Positions 43,263 to 55,301 of a stretch of DNA of 64,000 bases are shown here, one piece after another. This DNA comes from Roseibium sp. (GTDB lineage: Bacteria > Pseudomonadota > Alphaproteobacteria > Rhizobiales > Stappiaceae). The translations under genes were made by a program, and so were the position numbers. Within the stretch, counting starts at the first letter, position 1. Each line of letters opens with the position of its first letter. The DNA is taken from positions 248,001 to 312,000 of the forward strand of contig JAEPNV010000002.1 of NCBI GenBank assembly GCA_017643215.1, read 5' to 3'. The notes below the pieces were generated by a model. The model was not told the origin of the DNA. It searched no databases and worked only from the letters and a program-made list of their open reading frames with translations.

Positions 43263-44063
43263 ATGTATGAGACCAACTACCATCGCGCTGGCTCCGTTGC
43301 CGATGCGGCTGCGCTTTTGGCCAAGGCCGACGACGGCAAACTGCTGTCCGGCGGGCAGACGCTTTTGCCGACCATGAAACAGCGCCTTGCGGCGCCAAGC
43401 GACCTTGTCGACGTGACCAAGATCGCGGAACTGAAGGGCATTTGCGAGGACGGCAACGCGATTTCGATCGGTGCCGCGACAACCCACGCGGAGGTGGCCG
43501 CGTCTGACCTCGTCAAACAAAAGATCCCGGGCCTTGCGAAACTCGCCGGTGGTATCGGCGATCCGGCCGTGCGCCATATGGGAACGATTGGCGGTTCAAT
43601 CGCGAACAACGATCCGGCGGCCGACTATCCGTCAGCTTTGGTGGCGTTAAATGCGACGGTCACGACCAACAAGCGGACGCTTTCGGCCGAAGATTTCTTT
43701 ACGGGCATGTTCGAAACCGCGTTGGATGACGACGAAATCGTCACCTCCGTATCCTTCCCGGCCGCGGCAAAGTCGGCTTATGCGAAATATCCAAATCCGG
43801 CTTCGCGCTATGCCATGGCGGGTGTTTTTGTCGCCCAGCAGGCCGACGGATCGGTGCGGGTTGCTGTCACGGGCGCAGGCCAGGATGGTGTGTTTCGAGT
43901 ACCTGAAATGGAATCGGCGCTAGCAAGCAATTTCGCACCGGACGCAGTCGCGGGCATCTCGGTGAGCGCGGACAACCTTTTGTCCGATATTCACGGTTCG
44001 AGTGCCTACCGGGCCAATCTGGTCACCGTGATGGCCAAGCGCGCCGTCGAGGCGGCCAGCTAG
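43263..44063 (+). CDS. molybdenum hydroxylase FAD subunit (CoxM-like)
   Basis: 266-residue FAD-binding subunit. FAD motifs GGQTLLPTM (about 30-38) and GGIGDPAVRHMGTIGGSIAN are present; the C-terminal CODH flavoprotein domain has ASRYAMAGVFVAQQADG. It accepts electrons from the 2Fe-2S subunit and passes them to a quinone or other acceptor. The ATG is preceded by GGGGAGAA. Gene order S-L-M differs from the classical M-S-L order of form I clusters. Confidence 0.92.
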   Translation: MYETNYHRAGSVADAAALLAKADDGKLLSGGQTLLPTMKQRLAAPSDLVDVTKIAELKGICEDGNAISIGAATTHAEVAASDLVKQKIPGLAKLAGGIGDPAVRHMGTIGGSIANNDPAADYPSALVALNATVTTNKRTLSAEDFFTGMFETALDDDEIVTSVSFPAAAKSAYAKYPNPASRYAMAGVFVAQQADGSVRVAVTGAGQDGVFRVPEMESALASNFAPDAVAGISVSADNLLSDIHGSSAYRANLVTVMAKRAVEAAS

Positions 44064-44152
44064 GCGTCCGGCCAAGAATCCGCTTAAAGAATGGAGCGGC
44101 GGCTGTGATGCAGCCGCCGTTAGGTTGATGACACTCCTCTGACCCTTCCATC

Positions 44153-44228
44153 GTCATCCTCGGACAAGGTTCCGAGGATCCATATCCTTCAAGGCGTGAT
44201 GGATGTTCGGGACAGGCCCGAGCATGAC
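44153..44228. repeat. REP-like palindromic intergenic repeat
   Basis: Two imperfect inverted units face each other: GTCATCCTCGG ... CCGAGGATCCAT on the left and ATGGATGTTCGGG ... CCCGAGCATGAC on the right. The left unit forms a perfect 8-bp stem ATCCTCGG/CCGAGGAT (44156-44179). Sequences of this GTCATNCTCGGG type are widespread intergenic repeats in alphaproteobacterial genomes. It lies between convergent genes, where it may stabilise mRNA ends or stop transcription. Confidence 0.75.
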
Positions 44229-44317
44229 CGGTTGAAGGTTCAGGCGGTTGTCAGCAGTTTGGTTGGCTGCCGTTCAACGGCCGCCTTTTTCTTGGAAACT
44301 CGCGCATCAAGCAAAAG

Positions 44318-45523
44318 TCAGAGCATCAATATCGGCACGTTTTCGCCGGCCCCGGCCCGGGGCGCGTGGGGTGGGCGCACGATCAGAGCGCCCGAGCGGG
44401 CCAGCAATCCGAGCATGGAACTGTCCTGTTTTTCGAAAGGCGTCACGACAAGCCGGCCGTCGGTCCCCGTGTCCAGCAGTGCGCGGACATAGTCCTGCCT
44501 GCGGTCGTTTTCCGGAAGATCCGCGCCGAGTTCGGCGATACGCTCTTCATATTCCGTTTCGCCAAGACCCAGCATGGTCTTCAAAAGCGGTTTTAAAAAC
44601 AACAAGCTGCACACCAGGCTCGACACCGGATTTCCCGGCAATCCCAAAACCTTGGTTCGGCCGAGATGCCCCGCCATCAAAGGTTTACCGGGCCGCATGG
44701 CGATCCGCCAGAACGCCAGGTCCATGCCTTCGGCCCCCAAAACGTCCTGGACCAGATCATGGTCGCCGACGGACGCGCCGCCCAGGGTGACCAGAATGTC
44801 GGCCTCGGCTGCGAGCGCCGTTTTAACATGTCCTGCCAGTTCGACCGGATCGTCCTTGGATATGCCCAAGTCGAGCGGAACGCCGCCGCAATCCTCCACC
44901 AGCGCGGCCACGCCGGCGTGATTGGAGGCGATGATCTGATCCGGAGCGGGGTTTTCACCTGGCCGCACCAATTCATCCCCCGTCGCAAGGATCGCGACGA
45001 CCGGACGGCGGACCACCGGAAGCTGCGCGTGGTTCATCGCCGCGGCCAGCGCCAAGCCCCTGAAATTCAGGACCGTGGGGGCAGCGAGGAGCCTTTCACC
45101 GCTCTTGAAATCCAGTCCGGCGGGCCGGACAAACGCGGCCTTTGCCGGCGGTTCGAGCACTTCGATGACATCGCCGGTTCTGCGCGCGTTTTCCTGGATC
45201 AAAATCGTATCTGCGCCTTCTGGAACCGGGGCGCCGGTGAAGATCCGAACCGCTTCGCCGTGGCCAACGGACCCGCCAAAGGCATGACCGGCCGGTGCTT
45301 CGCCGATCACCGAGAGGGTTTTGGAAGATTCGGCGACGTCGGCATGGCGGACAGCGTATCCATCCATTGCCGAGGCCGGGAAGGGCGGCTGGGTGCGGGT
45401 GGAGGCGAGGTCCTCGGCAAGTACCCGGCCGTTTGCCTTCGATAGATCGACAAGTTCCGTTTCGCGGCGCGCAACCCCCTCCAGCAGCAGCCGGCGGGCC
45501 TCGGCGACGGGCATTAGGCTCAT
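44318..45523 (-). CDS. moeA: molybdopterin molybdotransferase MoeA
   Basis: 401-residue enzyme that inserts molybdate into adenylylated molybdopterin, the last step of molybdenum cofactor synthesis. Domain order: MoeA-N (PVAEARRLLLEGVARRE; PPFPASAMDGYAV), MoCF-binding domain (ILATGDELVRPGE; LVTLGGASVGDHDLV; MRPGKPLMAG; GLPGNPVSSLVC) and a C-terminal beta domain. The ATG at 45523 lies 4 bases after the moaC stop. Last gene of the operon ppiD-like / trpD / trpC / moaC / moeA, and next to a molybdenum hydroxylase that needs its product. Confidence 0.95.
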   Translation of the reverse strand: MSLMPVAEARRLLLEGVARRETELVDLSKANGRVLAEDLASTRTQPPFPASAMDGYAVRHADVAESSKTLSVIGEAPAGHAFGGSVGHGEAVRIFTGAPVPEGADTILIQENARRTGDVIEVLEPPAKAAFVRPAGLDFKSGERLLAAPTVLNFRGLALAAAMNHAQLPVVRRPVVAILATGDELVRPGENPAPDQIIASNHAGVAALVEDCGGVPLDLGISKDDPVELAGHVKTALAAEADILVTLGGASVGDHDLVQDVLGAEGMDLAFWRIAMRPGKPLMAGHLGRTKVLGLPGNPVSSLVCSLLFLKPLLKTMLGLGETEYEERIAELGADLPENDRRQDYVRALLDTGTDGRLVVTPFEKQDSSMLGLLARSGALIVRPPHAPRAGAGENVPILML

Positions 45524-45527
45524 GGTG

Positions 45528-46046
45528 TCACGTTCCCAGCGCGCCGCTTGCGGGATCCGCGTCGCCCCGGCGCCAATGGCCTGATTTACCACCCTTTTTT
45601 TCGACCAGCCGGATATCCCCGATTTCCATGAACCGGTCGACCGCCTTGGCCATGTCGTAGATGGTGAGACACGCCACGGAACACGCCGTCAGCGCCTCCA
45701 TCTCAACCCCCGTTTGGCCCCTCACTTTCGCCGTTGCCGTGACGCGCAGACCCGGCAGGTCGTCATCGGCTTCAATCTCCACGGCCACTTTGGAAAGCAT
45801 CAAAGGATGGCAGAGCGGAATGAGCTCGTGCGTACGTTTGGCCGCCATGATCCCGGCAAGGCGTGCCGCGCCGATGACGTCGCCTTTTTTCGCGTCTCCG
45901 GACCGGATCAGAGCAAGTGTTTCGGGCAACATCGTCACCCGCCCTTCGGCCACCGCAATCCGGCCGGTCACGTCTTTTGAGGACACGTCCACCATGTTGG
46001 CCGCGCCGGATTCATCCAGATGGGTGAGGGTGGGATCGCCGCTCAT
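45528..46046 (-). CDS. moaC: cyclic pyranopterin monophosphate synthase MoaC
   Basis: 172-residue enzyme that with MoaA makes cyclic pyranopterin monophosphate for the molybdenum cofactor. Family blocks are [46 protein letters not shown] and [24 protein letters not shown], with the active-site His-Lys region intact, followed by [12 protein letters not shown]. Length is normal. It starts 8 bases after trpC in the same operon. Confidence 0.96.
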   Translation of the reverse strand: MSGDPTLTHLDESGAANMVDVSSKDVTGRIAVAEGRVTMLPETLALIRSGDAKKGDVIGAARLAGIMAAKRTHELIPLCHPLMLSKVAVEIEADDDLPGLRVTATAKVRGQTGVEMEALTACSVACLTIYDMAKAVDRFMEIGDIRLVEKKGGKSGHWRRGDADPASGALGT

Positions 46047-46054
46047 TGCCGGTC

Positions 46055-46867
46055 CTATTCCGCCGCTGTCTTGGACGCCGGTGCCAAAAGCGCGCGGGTT
46101 GCTGCGGCAACGTCGTCCTGGCGCATAAGGCTTTCGCCAATCAGGAATGTCGAAATCCCGACCCGGGTCATCCGCTCCAAATCCTGAGGCGTGAACAGGC
46201 CGGACTCGCCGACCACGAACCGGTCGGACGGGACTTGTGGTCCCAGGACTTCGCTGGTTTCAAGGCGCGTTTCGAAGGTCTTGAGATTGCGGTTGTTGAT
46301 GCCGACCAGCCGCGATTTCAGGGCCAGCGCCCGATGAAGCTCGGTTTCATCATGAACTTCAAGCAACGCGTCCATGCCAAGGTTGAAGGCGGCGTCCTCT
46401 AAAGCCCTGGCAACATCATCCGAGACCGCGGCCAGAATGATCAGGATGCAGTCGGCACCCCACGCGCGGGCCTCGAACACTTGATAAGTGTCGTAAAGAA
46501 AATCCTTGCGCAGAACGGGCAGTGAGACCGCTGCGCGCGCGGTCTTCAGGTAATCGGGCTTTCCCTGAAACGACGGGGTGTCGGTCAGGATCGAAAGGCA
46601 GGCCGCGCCGCCGGCTTCATAGGCTCTGGCAAGCTCCGGCGGATCAAAATCGGCGCGGATCAAACCTTTCGACGGGCTGGCTTTTTTGATTTCCGCGATC
46701 AGGGCCGGTTTTCCGGCCGCGATCTTGGTCTCGATCGCCGTTTGAAATCCGCGCGGTGCGGGGGCGTCCTGAACCTGCGCTTTCAGTTCGGACAGCGGAA
46801 CCGCCTCTTTCGCGGCCGCGATTTCCGCGCGTTTGTAGCGTTCGATCTTTTGCAGAATGTCGGCCAT
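46055..46867 (-). CDS. trpC: indole-3-glycerol phosphate synthase TrpC
   Basis: 270-residue TIM-barrel enzyme of tryptophan synthesis. Key blocks: [76 protein letters not shown] and [11 protein letters not shown]. It is not fused to TrpF. The ATG at 46867 begins just after the trpD stop; an in-frame ATG 12 bases upstream overlaps trpD and is the alternative. Confidence 0.96.
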   Translation of the reverse strand: MADILQKIERYKRAEIAAAKEAVPLSELKAQVQDAPAPRGFQTAIETKIAAGKPALIAEIKKASPSKGLIRADFDPPELARAYEAGGAACLSILTDTPSFQGKPDYLKTARAAVSLPVLRKDFLYDTYQVFEARAWGADCILIILAAVSDDVARALEDAAFNLGMDALLEVHDETELHRALALKSRLVGINNRNLKTFETRLETSEVLGPQVPSDRFVVGESGLFTPQDLERMTRVGISTFLIGESLMRQDDVAAATRALLAPASKTAAE

Positions 46868-46871
46868 CGGC

Positions 46872-47885
46872 TCATCCATTGGAGGTGGCGACCAGGCGTT
46901 CCAGGCGATCTGCCGCCGAGCCGCTGTCGATGGAGTCTGCCGCCATCTTCACACCGTCGGCAAGCCCGTCGCAGGCGCCGGCAATGAGAAGCGCTGCCGC
47001 GGCGTTCATCAGGACGACATCCCGATAAGCATTTTTAACACCCGACAGCACCGTCCGCAGCGCCGCGGCGTTTTCCGCCGGAAGTCCGCCTTTCAGGTCC
47101 TCCGGTTTTGCCCGGATCAGACCGAGTTCGTCCGGCGTGATTTCGAACGATCTGAGTTCGCCGTCCTTCAATTCGGTGACAAAAGTCGGACCGGTGGTGG
47201 TGATTTCGTCCATCCCGTCCGCGCCGTGAACGACCCAGACATGCTCCGATCCAAGGTTACGCAGCGCCTCGGCCACCGGCTCGACCCAGTGGCGGGCGAA
47301 CACACCGACGAGCTGCCGTTTGACACCGGCCGGATTGGACAATGGTCCCAGCAGATTGAAAATCGTGCGGGTTCCAAGCTCGATGCGCGTCGGGCCAACA
47401 TGTTTCATTGCCGCGTGATGCATGGGCGCGAACATGAAGCCGATTCCGGCCTCCTTGATACAGGCTGCGATCCGTGCCGGCGCAATATCGATGTTGATGC
47501 CGAGTTCACTCAAGGCCTCGGCCGAACCGGATTTGGATGACAGCGACCGGTTGCCGTGTTTGGCGACCGGCACCCCGCATCCGGCCACAACCAGCGCGGT
47601 GCAGGTGGAAATGTTGTAGCTGCCGCTGTTGTCGCCGCCGGTGCCGACGATGTCGATCGCATTTTGCGGTGCCGATACAGGAAGCATCTTTGCGCGCATG
47701 GTCGCGACGGCGCCGGTCACTTCCGACACGGTTTCGCCGCGCACCCGCAAGGCCATCAAAAATCCGCCAAGCTGCGATGGTGTCGCCGCGCCGGACAAAA
47801 TGATGTCAAACGCGCCTTGGGCCTCGCCGGCCGTCAAGGGCTGTCCGTCCGACACCTTGGCGATATAGTCCTTGAAGCTGCTCAT
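46872..47885 (-). CDS. trpD: anthranilate phosphoribosyltransferase TrpD
   Basis: 337-residue enzyme joining anthranilate to phosphoribosyl pyrophosphate. The PRPP loop [14 protein letters not shown] and the [21 protein letters not shown] block are intact, as are [12 protein letters not shown] and [16 protein letters not shown]. No trpE or trpG gene is present; in Hyphomicrobiales anthranilate synthase is usually a separate fused gene. It starts 19 bases after the PpiD-like gene. Confidence 0.96.
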   Translation of the reverse strand: MSSFKDYIAKVSDGQPLTAGEAQGAFDIILSGAATPSQLGGFLMALRVRGETVSEVTGAVATMRAKMLPVSAPQNAIDIVGTGGDNSGSYNISTCTALVVAGCGVPVAKHGNRSLSSKSGSAEALSELGINIDIAPARIAACIKEAGIGFMFAPMHHAAMKHVGPTRIELGTRTIFNLLGPLSNPAGVKRQLVGVFARHWVEPVAEALRNLGSEHVWVVHGADGMDEITTTGPTFVTELKDGELRSFEITPDELGLIRAKPEDLKGGLPAENAAALRTVLSGVKNAYRDVVLMNAAAALLIAGACDGLADGVKMAADSIDSGSAADRLERLVATSNG

Positions 47886-47904
47886 ACTGCGACCGGAATC
47901 CCTC

Positions 47905-49806
47905 TTACCGCCCGTTCCGCTCGGTGAGGCCGATCACGTAGGAAATCGCAGCATCGTTCACTTCCACACCCTCGCGGGCCTCGATATCGGACACAAACTG
48001 TCCGAGCAGCGAATCCTGAAGCTGCTGCGATAACTGTGCGCGTATCGCCCGAACATCCTGAGCTTCGGCAAAGAAAGCGGGCACGCTCGAATTCTCGACC
48101 TTCAACACCAGCTCAGCCGGACCATTGGCGCCCTCGACCGCGGCAACGGTTCCGATTGGCCCGGAGAAAACAGCGTCAATCGCAGCCCGGGAAAAGTCGG
48201 CGGCCGGCCGCACGCGGCTGACAGCCTCGGCCGTGGCCGTCTCAAGGCCAGTATCCGCCGCGATCGCTTCGAACGTCTCCCCGGACCGGAGCCGATCGGC
48301 AAGCGCTTGCGCCCGCTCCTGGAGCCGGGTTCGCATTTGCTGGTCTTTCCAGGCCGCCGTTACACGCGGCCGGACTTCATCCAGCTCACGATCGCGTTCC
48401 GGAATGACATTCGTGACCTCGTACCAAAGGAATCCTTGGCGCCCGAGTTGTAACGGATCGTTTTCAACGCCGACATCGCTGTCGAAAACGCCACTGATCA
48501 AGCCATCGGCGTCCGGCAGGGCGACTTGCGTTTCTTCAGCATCGCGCCCCTGCCGGTCGAATGCGGCCGGCGTGCTGGTGGTAAGCTGGAACCGGCTGGC
48601 GACTTCGGCCAGCAGGGCCCCGCCGGCCCGGGCATCCTCGATTTCGTCGACAAGATCGAGAACCTCCCGTTCCGCTTCCTCCGCTGCCAGCAGGGCCTTG
48701 ATCTCGTCCTTGACCTCGTCAAATGGCTGCGTGGTTTCAGGAAGAACTTCTACCGCGTTCAAAATGACCGTCGAGAACCTGCCTTCGACGGCGCCGCTTG
48801 TCTCGCCCTCGCCAAGTGCAAAGGCAGCGTCGCCGACCGCGTCGTCAAGGAAATCGCCACGTGCCATCACACCCAGATCGACATCATTTGCCGACAGATT
48901 CCGCTCCGCCATCAGGTCTTCAAACGTTGCGCCCGCGGACAGGCGGGTGGCTGCCTCGGCCGCTTCGGCCGGCACCTGGAACACCATTTGACGGATGCGC
49001 CGCCGTTCCGGCTGGTAGTAACGCGAGCTGTCGCGGTCATATTCATCTCGCGCCATTTCCTCGGTGATGTCATTTGGACGCGCCAGCGTTTCCGGCGTCA
49101 GTTCCAACAGCATGATCTCGCGGTACTCAGGCGCGCGAAAGTCAGACCGGGTGCCTTCGAAAAAAGCCGAAAGATCCGCCTCGGCAGGGTCCTCGATGTC
49201 GCCGACAAAACTCGGTTCAAGGCGTAGATACCGCACGTCCCGGATTTCGTTTTCAAACGCATGAAGCGCTTCCAGATAGGCGAGCGGTGTATCCATGCCG
49301 CCCGCGACACCTTCAGCGAGTTGCTGGCGCACGGCAAGATCGCGCCGCTCAACGACATACTCGTCCTCCGTGAGGCCGTTGCTGCGCAGGATTTGCGCAA
49401 GCAGTGCCCGGTCATAACCGCCGCCGGGGCGCTGAAAGGCGGGGTCGGCCTGAATAAGGCCGGCAAGCCGCGTGTCGGATACGCCAAGGCTGAGCTGGCG
49501 CGCCGACTCGTTCATGGCCGCTTCGGCGACGAGCCGGCCAAGGGTCTGTTGCGGGATGCCGAATTGCACGCCGTCGGTGGTCGATAATGGCCGGCCGATC
49601 TGCTGGCCGATGCGGTTCAGGTCCTGCCGGTAAGCCCGATCATAGGTAAACGTGGAGATTTCCGTTTCACCGACCTTCGCCGCCACGTTCTGGCCGAAGC
49701 CGGTAAACACATCGGCGACACCCCAAATGGCGAAGCTGAAAACAAGCAGCGCAATGAAGATCTTTGCGACCCAGGTACCGGTACCTTTGCGCAACGTGTC
49801 AAGCAT
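47905..49806 (-). CDS. PpiD-like peptidyl-prolyl isomerase / periplasmic chaperone
   Basis: 633-residue inner-membrane-anchored folding helper. One membrane segment (about 15-35, [20 protein letters not shown]) precedes a SurA-N-like helical region (about 37-190) and a parvulin-like domain around 270-360 ([54 protein letters not shown]). A second C-terminal helical part follows. It acts on newly exported outer-membrane proteins. First gene of the trp-moa operon and divergent from tpiA, the common alphaproteobacterial arrangement. Confidence 0.92.
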   Translation of the reverse strand: MLDTLRKGTGTWVAKIFIALLVFSFAIWGVADVFTGFGQNVAAKVGETEISTFTYDRAYRQDLNRIGQQIGRPLSTTDGVQFGIPQQTLGRLVAEAAMNESARQLSLGVSDTRLAGLIQADPAFQRPGGGYDRALLAQILRSNGLTEDEYVVERRDLAVRQQLAEGVAGGMDTPLAYLEALHAFENEIRDVRYLRLEPSFVGDIEDPAEADLSAFFEGTRSDFRAPEYREIMLLELTPETLARPNDITEEMARDEYDRDSSRYYQPERRRIRQMVFQVPAEAAEAATRLSAGATFEDLMAERNLSANDVDLGVMARGDFLDDAVGDAAFALGEGETSGAVEGRFSTVILNAVEVLPETTQPFDEVKDEIKALLAAEEAEREVLDLVDEIEDARAGGALLAEVASRFQLTTSTPAAFDRQGRDAEETQVALPDADGLISGVFDSDVGVENDPLQLGRQGFLWYEVTNVIPERDRELDEVRPRVTAAWKDQQMRTRLQERAQALADRLRSGETFEAIAADTGLETATAEAVSRVRPAADFSRAAIDAVFSGPIGTVAAVEGANGPAELVLKVENSSVPAFFAEAQDVRAIRAQLSQQLQDSLLGQFVSDIEAREGVEVNDAAISYVIGLTERNGR

Positions 49807-50037
49807 AGTGTCTCCTGTCTTTGTCCGTCTTGCCGCGCCGTCGCGGATGCCTTTGCGTTTGAACGTGCCGTCATGGCCCGCAAGGCGCGCGGATCATAGT
49901 GAGGCAGTCGCCGCGGAGCAAGCGTGGGAACGGAACCCGATATTGCCGTCGGTCATGTCACGAATTGCAACAACCGGCTCGTTTTGCTCTAAGAGCGCGG
50001 CGGATTTTTGTCATTAAAAAAATAGGACCAAGGCATC

Positions 50038-50796
50038 ATGAACGACACAATCAAGCCCCTGGTGGCGGGAAACTGGAAGATGAACGGCCTGACAGCCGAT
50101 CTGGACGAGTTCCGCGCCATGTGCCAGCGGATGACGCCGGCCTTGGCCAAAAAGGCCGATTGCATGATCTGCGGTCCGGCTACGCTGCTTTCTCGATTGA
50201 AAGGCGTGGCCGGCGAGGGCCCGATTACCGTCGGCGGCCAGGATTGCCATGCCGCAAGGAACGGCGCGCATACAGGCGATATTTCCGCGCCGATGCTGGC
50301 CGATGCCGGGGCGAGCGCGGTGATCGTCGGGCATTCCGAACGCCGTGCCGATCATGGTGAGACCAGCCAGGATGTGAGGAATAAGGCGATGGCCGCCTGG
50401 TCCAGCGGGCTGACGGCGATCATCTGCGTCGGTGAGACGGAGGCGGAGCGTAAAGCCGGGCAGGCAATTCCGGTTGTCTCCGATCAGCTCATCCAATCGG
50501 TGCCGGACGGAGCGCAAGCTGAAAACACGGTCATTGCCTATGAGCCAGTCTGGGCCATCGGCACGGGTCTGACGCCAACGACCGACGATGTCGCGGAAAT
50601 GCATGCGGCAGCGCGCAAGGTGCTCATCGACCGGATCGGTGAGGAGGGCAACAAGGTCCGCCTGCTTTATGGGGGATCGGTCAAACCGGCAAACGCGGCG
50701 GCGCTGATGGCGGTCGAAGATGTCAACGGGGCTTTGGTCGGCGGCGCCAGCCTGAAAGCGTCAGATTTCATGGCCATCGTCGAGACCTATAACTAG
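50038..50796 (+). CDS. tpiA: triose-phosphate isomerase
   Basis: 252-residue glycolytic enzyme interconverting dihydroxyacetone phosphate and glyceraldehyde 3-phosphate. Catalytic Lys14 (GNWKMNG), His99 (VGHSERR) and Glu169 ([11 protein letters not shown]) are present, as is the phosphate loop [12 protein letters not shown]. Length is normal. AGGACCAAGG stands upstream of the ATG. It is followed by secG. Confidence 0.97.
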   Translation: MNDTIKPLVAGNWKMNGLTADLDEFRAMCQRMTPALAKKADCMICGPATLLSRLKGVAGEGPITVGGQDCHAARNGAHTGDISAPMLADAGASAVIVGHSERRADHGETSQDVRNKAMAAWSSGLTAIICVGETEAERKAGQAIPVVSDQLIQSVPDGAQAENTVIAYEPVWAIGTGLTPTTDDVAEMHAAARKVLIDRIGEEGNKVRLLYGGSVKPANAAALMAVEDVNGALVGGASLKASDFMAIVETYN

Positions 50797-50899
50797 GCAA
50801 GGTTGACGCGCGGTGCCGAAAACCCACATGTGAGGGTGGTCAGCGCCTTTGCCTTGGTGTAGAAGGCCGCCAACTCCAGCAACCAAGATATGGCATTCG

Positions 50900-51277
50900 A
50901 TGGAAACCGTAGTCATCGTCATCCACCTGATGATCGTTCTGGCGCTCGTGCTCGTCGTTCTCTTGCAGCGGTCCGAGGGCGGTGCGCTCGGAATTGGCGG
51001 CGGAGGCGGCGGGGGTGGCGGCTTCATGTCGAGCCGCGGATCCGCGAACGTTCTGACGCGCGCGACCGCGATCCTGGCTGTGGCGTTCTTCGGCACCTCG
51101 CTCGCGCTCAGCTTGATTGCGAAAAACACCGAACGTCCGGCCTCGATCCTGGATGCGGCTCCAAGCGCAGCGCCCAGTGCTCCAGCGCCGGCAGATGGCG
51201 GATCGGGCGGAGGTATTCTCGATTCGCTGCGCCCTGAGGGCCAGCCCTCCGGACCGCAAGTTCCGGCCGCACAGTAA
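50900..51277 (+). CDS. secG: preprotein translocase subunit SecG
   Basis: 125-residue membrane protein of the Sec translocon. Two membrane segments (about 3-24, VVIVIHLMIVLALVLVVLL, and 55-75, VLTRATAILAVAFFGTSLALSLI) flank a loop with a glycine-rich run (GALGIGGGGGGGGGFMSSRG), typical of SecG. The tail is proline/alanine-rich. The ATG at 50900 opens the first membrane segment; an in-frame start 51 bases earlier is less likely. A strong terminator follows. Confidence 0.93.
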   Translation: METVVIVIHLMIVLALVLVVLLQRSEGGALGIGGGGGGGGGFMSSRGSANVLTRATAILAVAFFGTSLALSLIAKNTERPASILDAAPSAAPSAPAPADGGSGGGILDSLRPEGQPSGPQVPAAQ

Positions 51278-51316
51278 TCATCTTGTAAGGGCAACTGATT
51301 TGCCCACCCGTCAAAA

Positions 51317-51345
51317 GCCCCGCGGTCTCCTCGCGGGGCATTTTT
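51317..51345 (+). terminator. Rho-independent terminator after secG
   Basis: GCCCCGCG pairs with CGCGGGGC around a 7-base loop, followed by ATTTTT. It separates secG from pyrG, so pyrG must have its own promoter or rely on read-through. Confidence 0.9.
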
Positions 51346-51355
51346 GTGTTCCTAA

Positions 51356-53035
<1,680 letters not shown>

Positions 53036-53072
53036 CGGGCGGTCCGGTCACTAAACAGAGCGAAGGAGAGCC

Positions 53073-53894
53073 ATGGTTCGCGGATTGGATCATCTCGTTT
53101 TGGCCGTTCACGATCTGGACGCGGCCGCTTATGGATTTGAAGCCCTTGGCTTCACAGTCGGGCCGCGCAACCAACATTCGTGGGGCACGGCGAACCGGCT
53201 GATCCAGTTGGACGGATTTTTCATCGAAATTCTCACCGTTGCCGAACCGGACCGCATCCCGGACATCCACGCAGATGAATTTTCCTTTGGCGGCTTCAAC
53301 CGGGATTTTCTCAAACGCCGCGAAGGCCCGGCGATGCTCGTTCTGGAAAGTCACGACCCGGAGGCTGACCGGGCGGCTTTCGAGCACCTTCATCTGAAGA
53401 CCTACGCACCGTTTTCTTTCGAACGCACGGCCACTTTCAAGGACGGCAGCACGGCAACGGTCGGGTTCGATCTGACATTCGTCAGCGATCCGCTGGCCCC
53501 GGGAATCGGGTATTTCACATGCCGGAACCGGTATCCGGAAAACTTTTGGAACTCGGCATTTCAGCGCCACGAGAACGGCGCCAAAACGGTGGTGAACGTT
53601 GTCTTGGTTGCGGATGATCCGTCGGATCATCACGCGTTCCTTGGTGGCTTCAGCGGCCAGCGGGAAATGCGAGCGACCAGCCTTGGCCTCGAACTCAAGA
53701 CGCCGCGCGGCACGATCGTGGTGCTCACGCCAACGGCCTTCAGTCAGCTTTATGGCGTTCAAAATGCCCAAAGACTGCCCGACGACCTCCCGGCCATCGC
53801 TGCGCTGACAATCGGTTGCAGCGGATTGGGCCAGACACAGGTCCTTCCGGCGGCTGACTTTTTTGGAATGACGCTCATACTGACGCCACTTTAA
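53073..53894 (+). CDS. VOC family (glyoxalase-like) protein
   Basis: 273-residue protein with a glyoxalase-like fold: RGLDHLVLAVHDLDAAAYGFEALGFTVGPRNQHSWGTANRLIQL at the start and a second half (FTCRNRYPENFWNSAFQRHENGAKTVVNVVLVADDP). The His in LDHLVL and the Glu in FFIEIL are at typical metal-ligand positions. The family includes dioxygenases, isomerases and resistance proteins, so no substrate can be assigned. It follows pyrG by 37 bases with GAAGGAGAG before the ATG. Confidence 0.85.
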   Translation: MVRGLDHLVLAVHDLDAAAYGFEALGFTVGPRNQHSWGTANRLIQLDGFFIEILTVAEPDRIPDIHADEFSFGGFNRDFLKRREGPAMLVLESHDPEADRAAFEHLHLKTYAPFSFERTATFKDGSTATVGFDLTFVSDPLAPGIGYFTCRNRYPENFWNSAFQRHENGAKTVVNVVLVADDPSDHHAFLGGFSGQREMRATSLGLELKTPRGTIVVLTPTAFSQLYGVQNAQRLPDDLPAIAALTIGCSGLGQTQVLPAADFFGMTLILTPL

Positions 53895-53950
53895 TGTCCC
53901 CGCCTAAGGGCCGTCCTTTCTGGCATGGGCAATCGGACTTCAGCCGAATT

Positions 53951-53975
53951 AGACGCATAGCACCGGCTTGCGTCT
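53951..53975. repeat. inverted repeat in gap before RND operon
   Basis: AGACGCA / TGCGTCT, a perfect 7-bp inverted repeat with an 11-base loop, in the 243 bases between the VOC gene and the RND adaptor gene. No T run follows. It may be a weak terminator or a regulator site. The rest of the gap contains no gene; the region CTAGCGTTTTTAATATCTTG is AT-rich and may hold the promoter. Confidence 0.35.
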
Positions 53976-54137
53976 ATTGCCGCTCGTGTTTCCTCGAAAA
54001 GGCCTCTAACGAGCCGCCGCACCGCGATTTGCCCTAGCGTTTTTAATATCTTGTTGAAACAGCCTATCCGTGGGTAGTCTAGTTTGGTCCGGCGGCTGAT
54101 TGGGCGCTGACCGGGATTGTCAGACCGGAGCCTTCCG

Positions 54138-55301
54138 ATGATGCTGTTTTCCAATTCCACCCCGTTGCTTCGCCTTCTTCTGACCTCGGGGACAATGCTT
54201 GCCGTGCTGAGCGGTTGTTCGGATGACAGCCAGCAGACCGCTGTTCAGGCTCCGCCTCCGTCGGTGAGTGTTGCCGCAGCGCAGATGAAGGAAATCCGGG
54301 AAAGTGCCACTTTCGTCGGCCAGGTGGCTGCAGTGGACCAGGTCAGCCTTGTCGCGCGGGTCAACGGCTTTCTCCAATCCAAAGCCGTACCAGACGGCTC
54401 GATCGTCAAACAGGGTGATCTCCTCTTTACGATTGAAAAATCGGAGTACGAGGCGGCCCTGGAAAAGGCCAAGGCCGATCTTGCCGCGGCGAACGCGGAT
54501 GCAGCATTGAAAGCGGCGGATGAAAAACGGGACCGGGATCTTTTTGAGAAAGGTCACGTTTCCGAAGCAGCCTATGAGGCAACAGTGGCGCTAAAGGAAC
54601 AGGCAGAGGCTTCCGTTCAGGCGGCCGATGCCGCGGTCGACCAGGCCAACTTGAACCTCAGCTATACCGAAATCGCGGCGCCGTTTCCCGGCCAGATCGG
54701 CAAGACGACTTACAGTGTGGGCGAGGTGGTCGGACCCGGTACGGAGCCTTTGGCCCAACTGATCCGCCAGGCACCTGTATACGTGAACTTTTCCGTCAGC
54801 GAGGCGCAATACCTCAACGCTGTCCGACAGCACAATATCAACCCGAACGACATCGATCCGAGTATCACGCCGGATCTGAGCCTGATCCTGCCGAACGGCG
54901 AAGACTTTAGCGAAAAAGGCAAGATTGTCTTTATCGACAACAAGGTCGACAGCCAGACGGGAACAGTGTCCTTCCGCGGTCAGTTTGAAAACAAGAGCGG
55001 GACGCTTCTGGCCGGCACATTCGTGTCGGTTATCATCGAAGCGCCGGAGCAGACACCCGAACTGGTAATCCCGCAGGCCGCGATCCAGCGCGACCAGAAA
55101 GGCAGTTTTGTGCTGGTTGTCGGGCCACAGGAGACCGTCGAGCAACGGTATGTGGACCTCGGTGCCCAGGTCGACGGGGATTTTGTCGTCAAGAGCGGTC
55201 TCCAGGACGGCGAACGCGTCATTGTACAAGGTCTTCAAAAAGTGCGTCCCGGCGTGCCGGTCGAGGCAGTCCTTGCGACTCTGCCTTCGGAGCAGAGTTA
55301 A
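54138..55301 (+). CDS. RND efflux periplasmic adaptor lipoprotein
   Basis: 387-residue membrane-fusion protein linking an RND pump to an outer-membrane channel. A lipoprotein signal ends in the lipobox LSGC (Cys at about 27). Biotinyl-lipoyl-like halves (VSLVARVNGFLQSKAVPDGS; LNLSYTEIAAPFPGQIGKT) flank an alpha-hairpin rich in Ala and Lys (ALEKAKADLAAANADAALK). A beta-barrel and membrane-proximal domain follow (GQFENKSGTLLAGTFVSV; GLQDGERVIVQGL). GGAG precedes the ATG. It abuts the pump gene directly. Confidence 0.94.
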   Translation: MMLFSNSTPLLRLLLTSGTMLAVLSGCSDDSQQTAVQAPPPSVSVAAAQMKEIRESATFVGQVAAVDQVSLVARVNGFLQSKAVPDGSIVKQGDLLFTIEKSEYEAALEKAKADLAAANADAALKAADEKRDRDLFEKGHVSEAAYEATVALKEQAEASVQAADAAVDQANLNLSYTEIAAPFPGQIGKTTYSVGEVVGPGTEPLAQLIRQAPVYVNFSVSEAQYLNAVRQHNINPNDIDPSITPDLSLILPNGEDFSEKGKIVFIDNKVDSQTGTVSFRGQFENKSGTLLAGTFVSVIIEAPEQTPELVIPQAAIQRDQKGSFVLVVGPQETVEQRYVDLGAQVDGDFVVKSGLQDGERVIVQGLQKVRPGVPVEAVLATLPSEQS

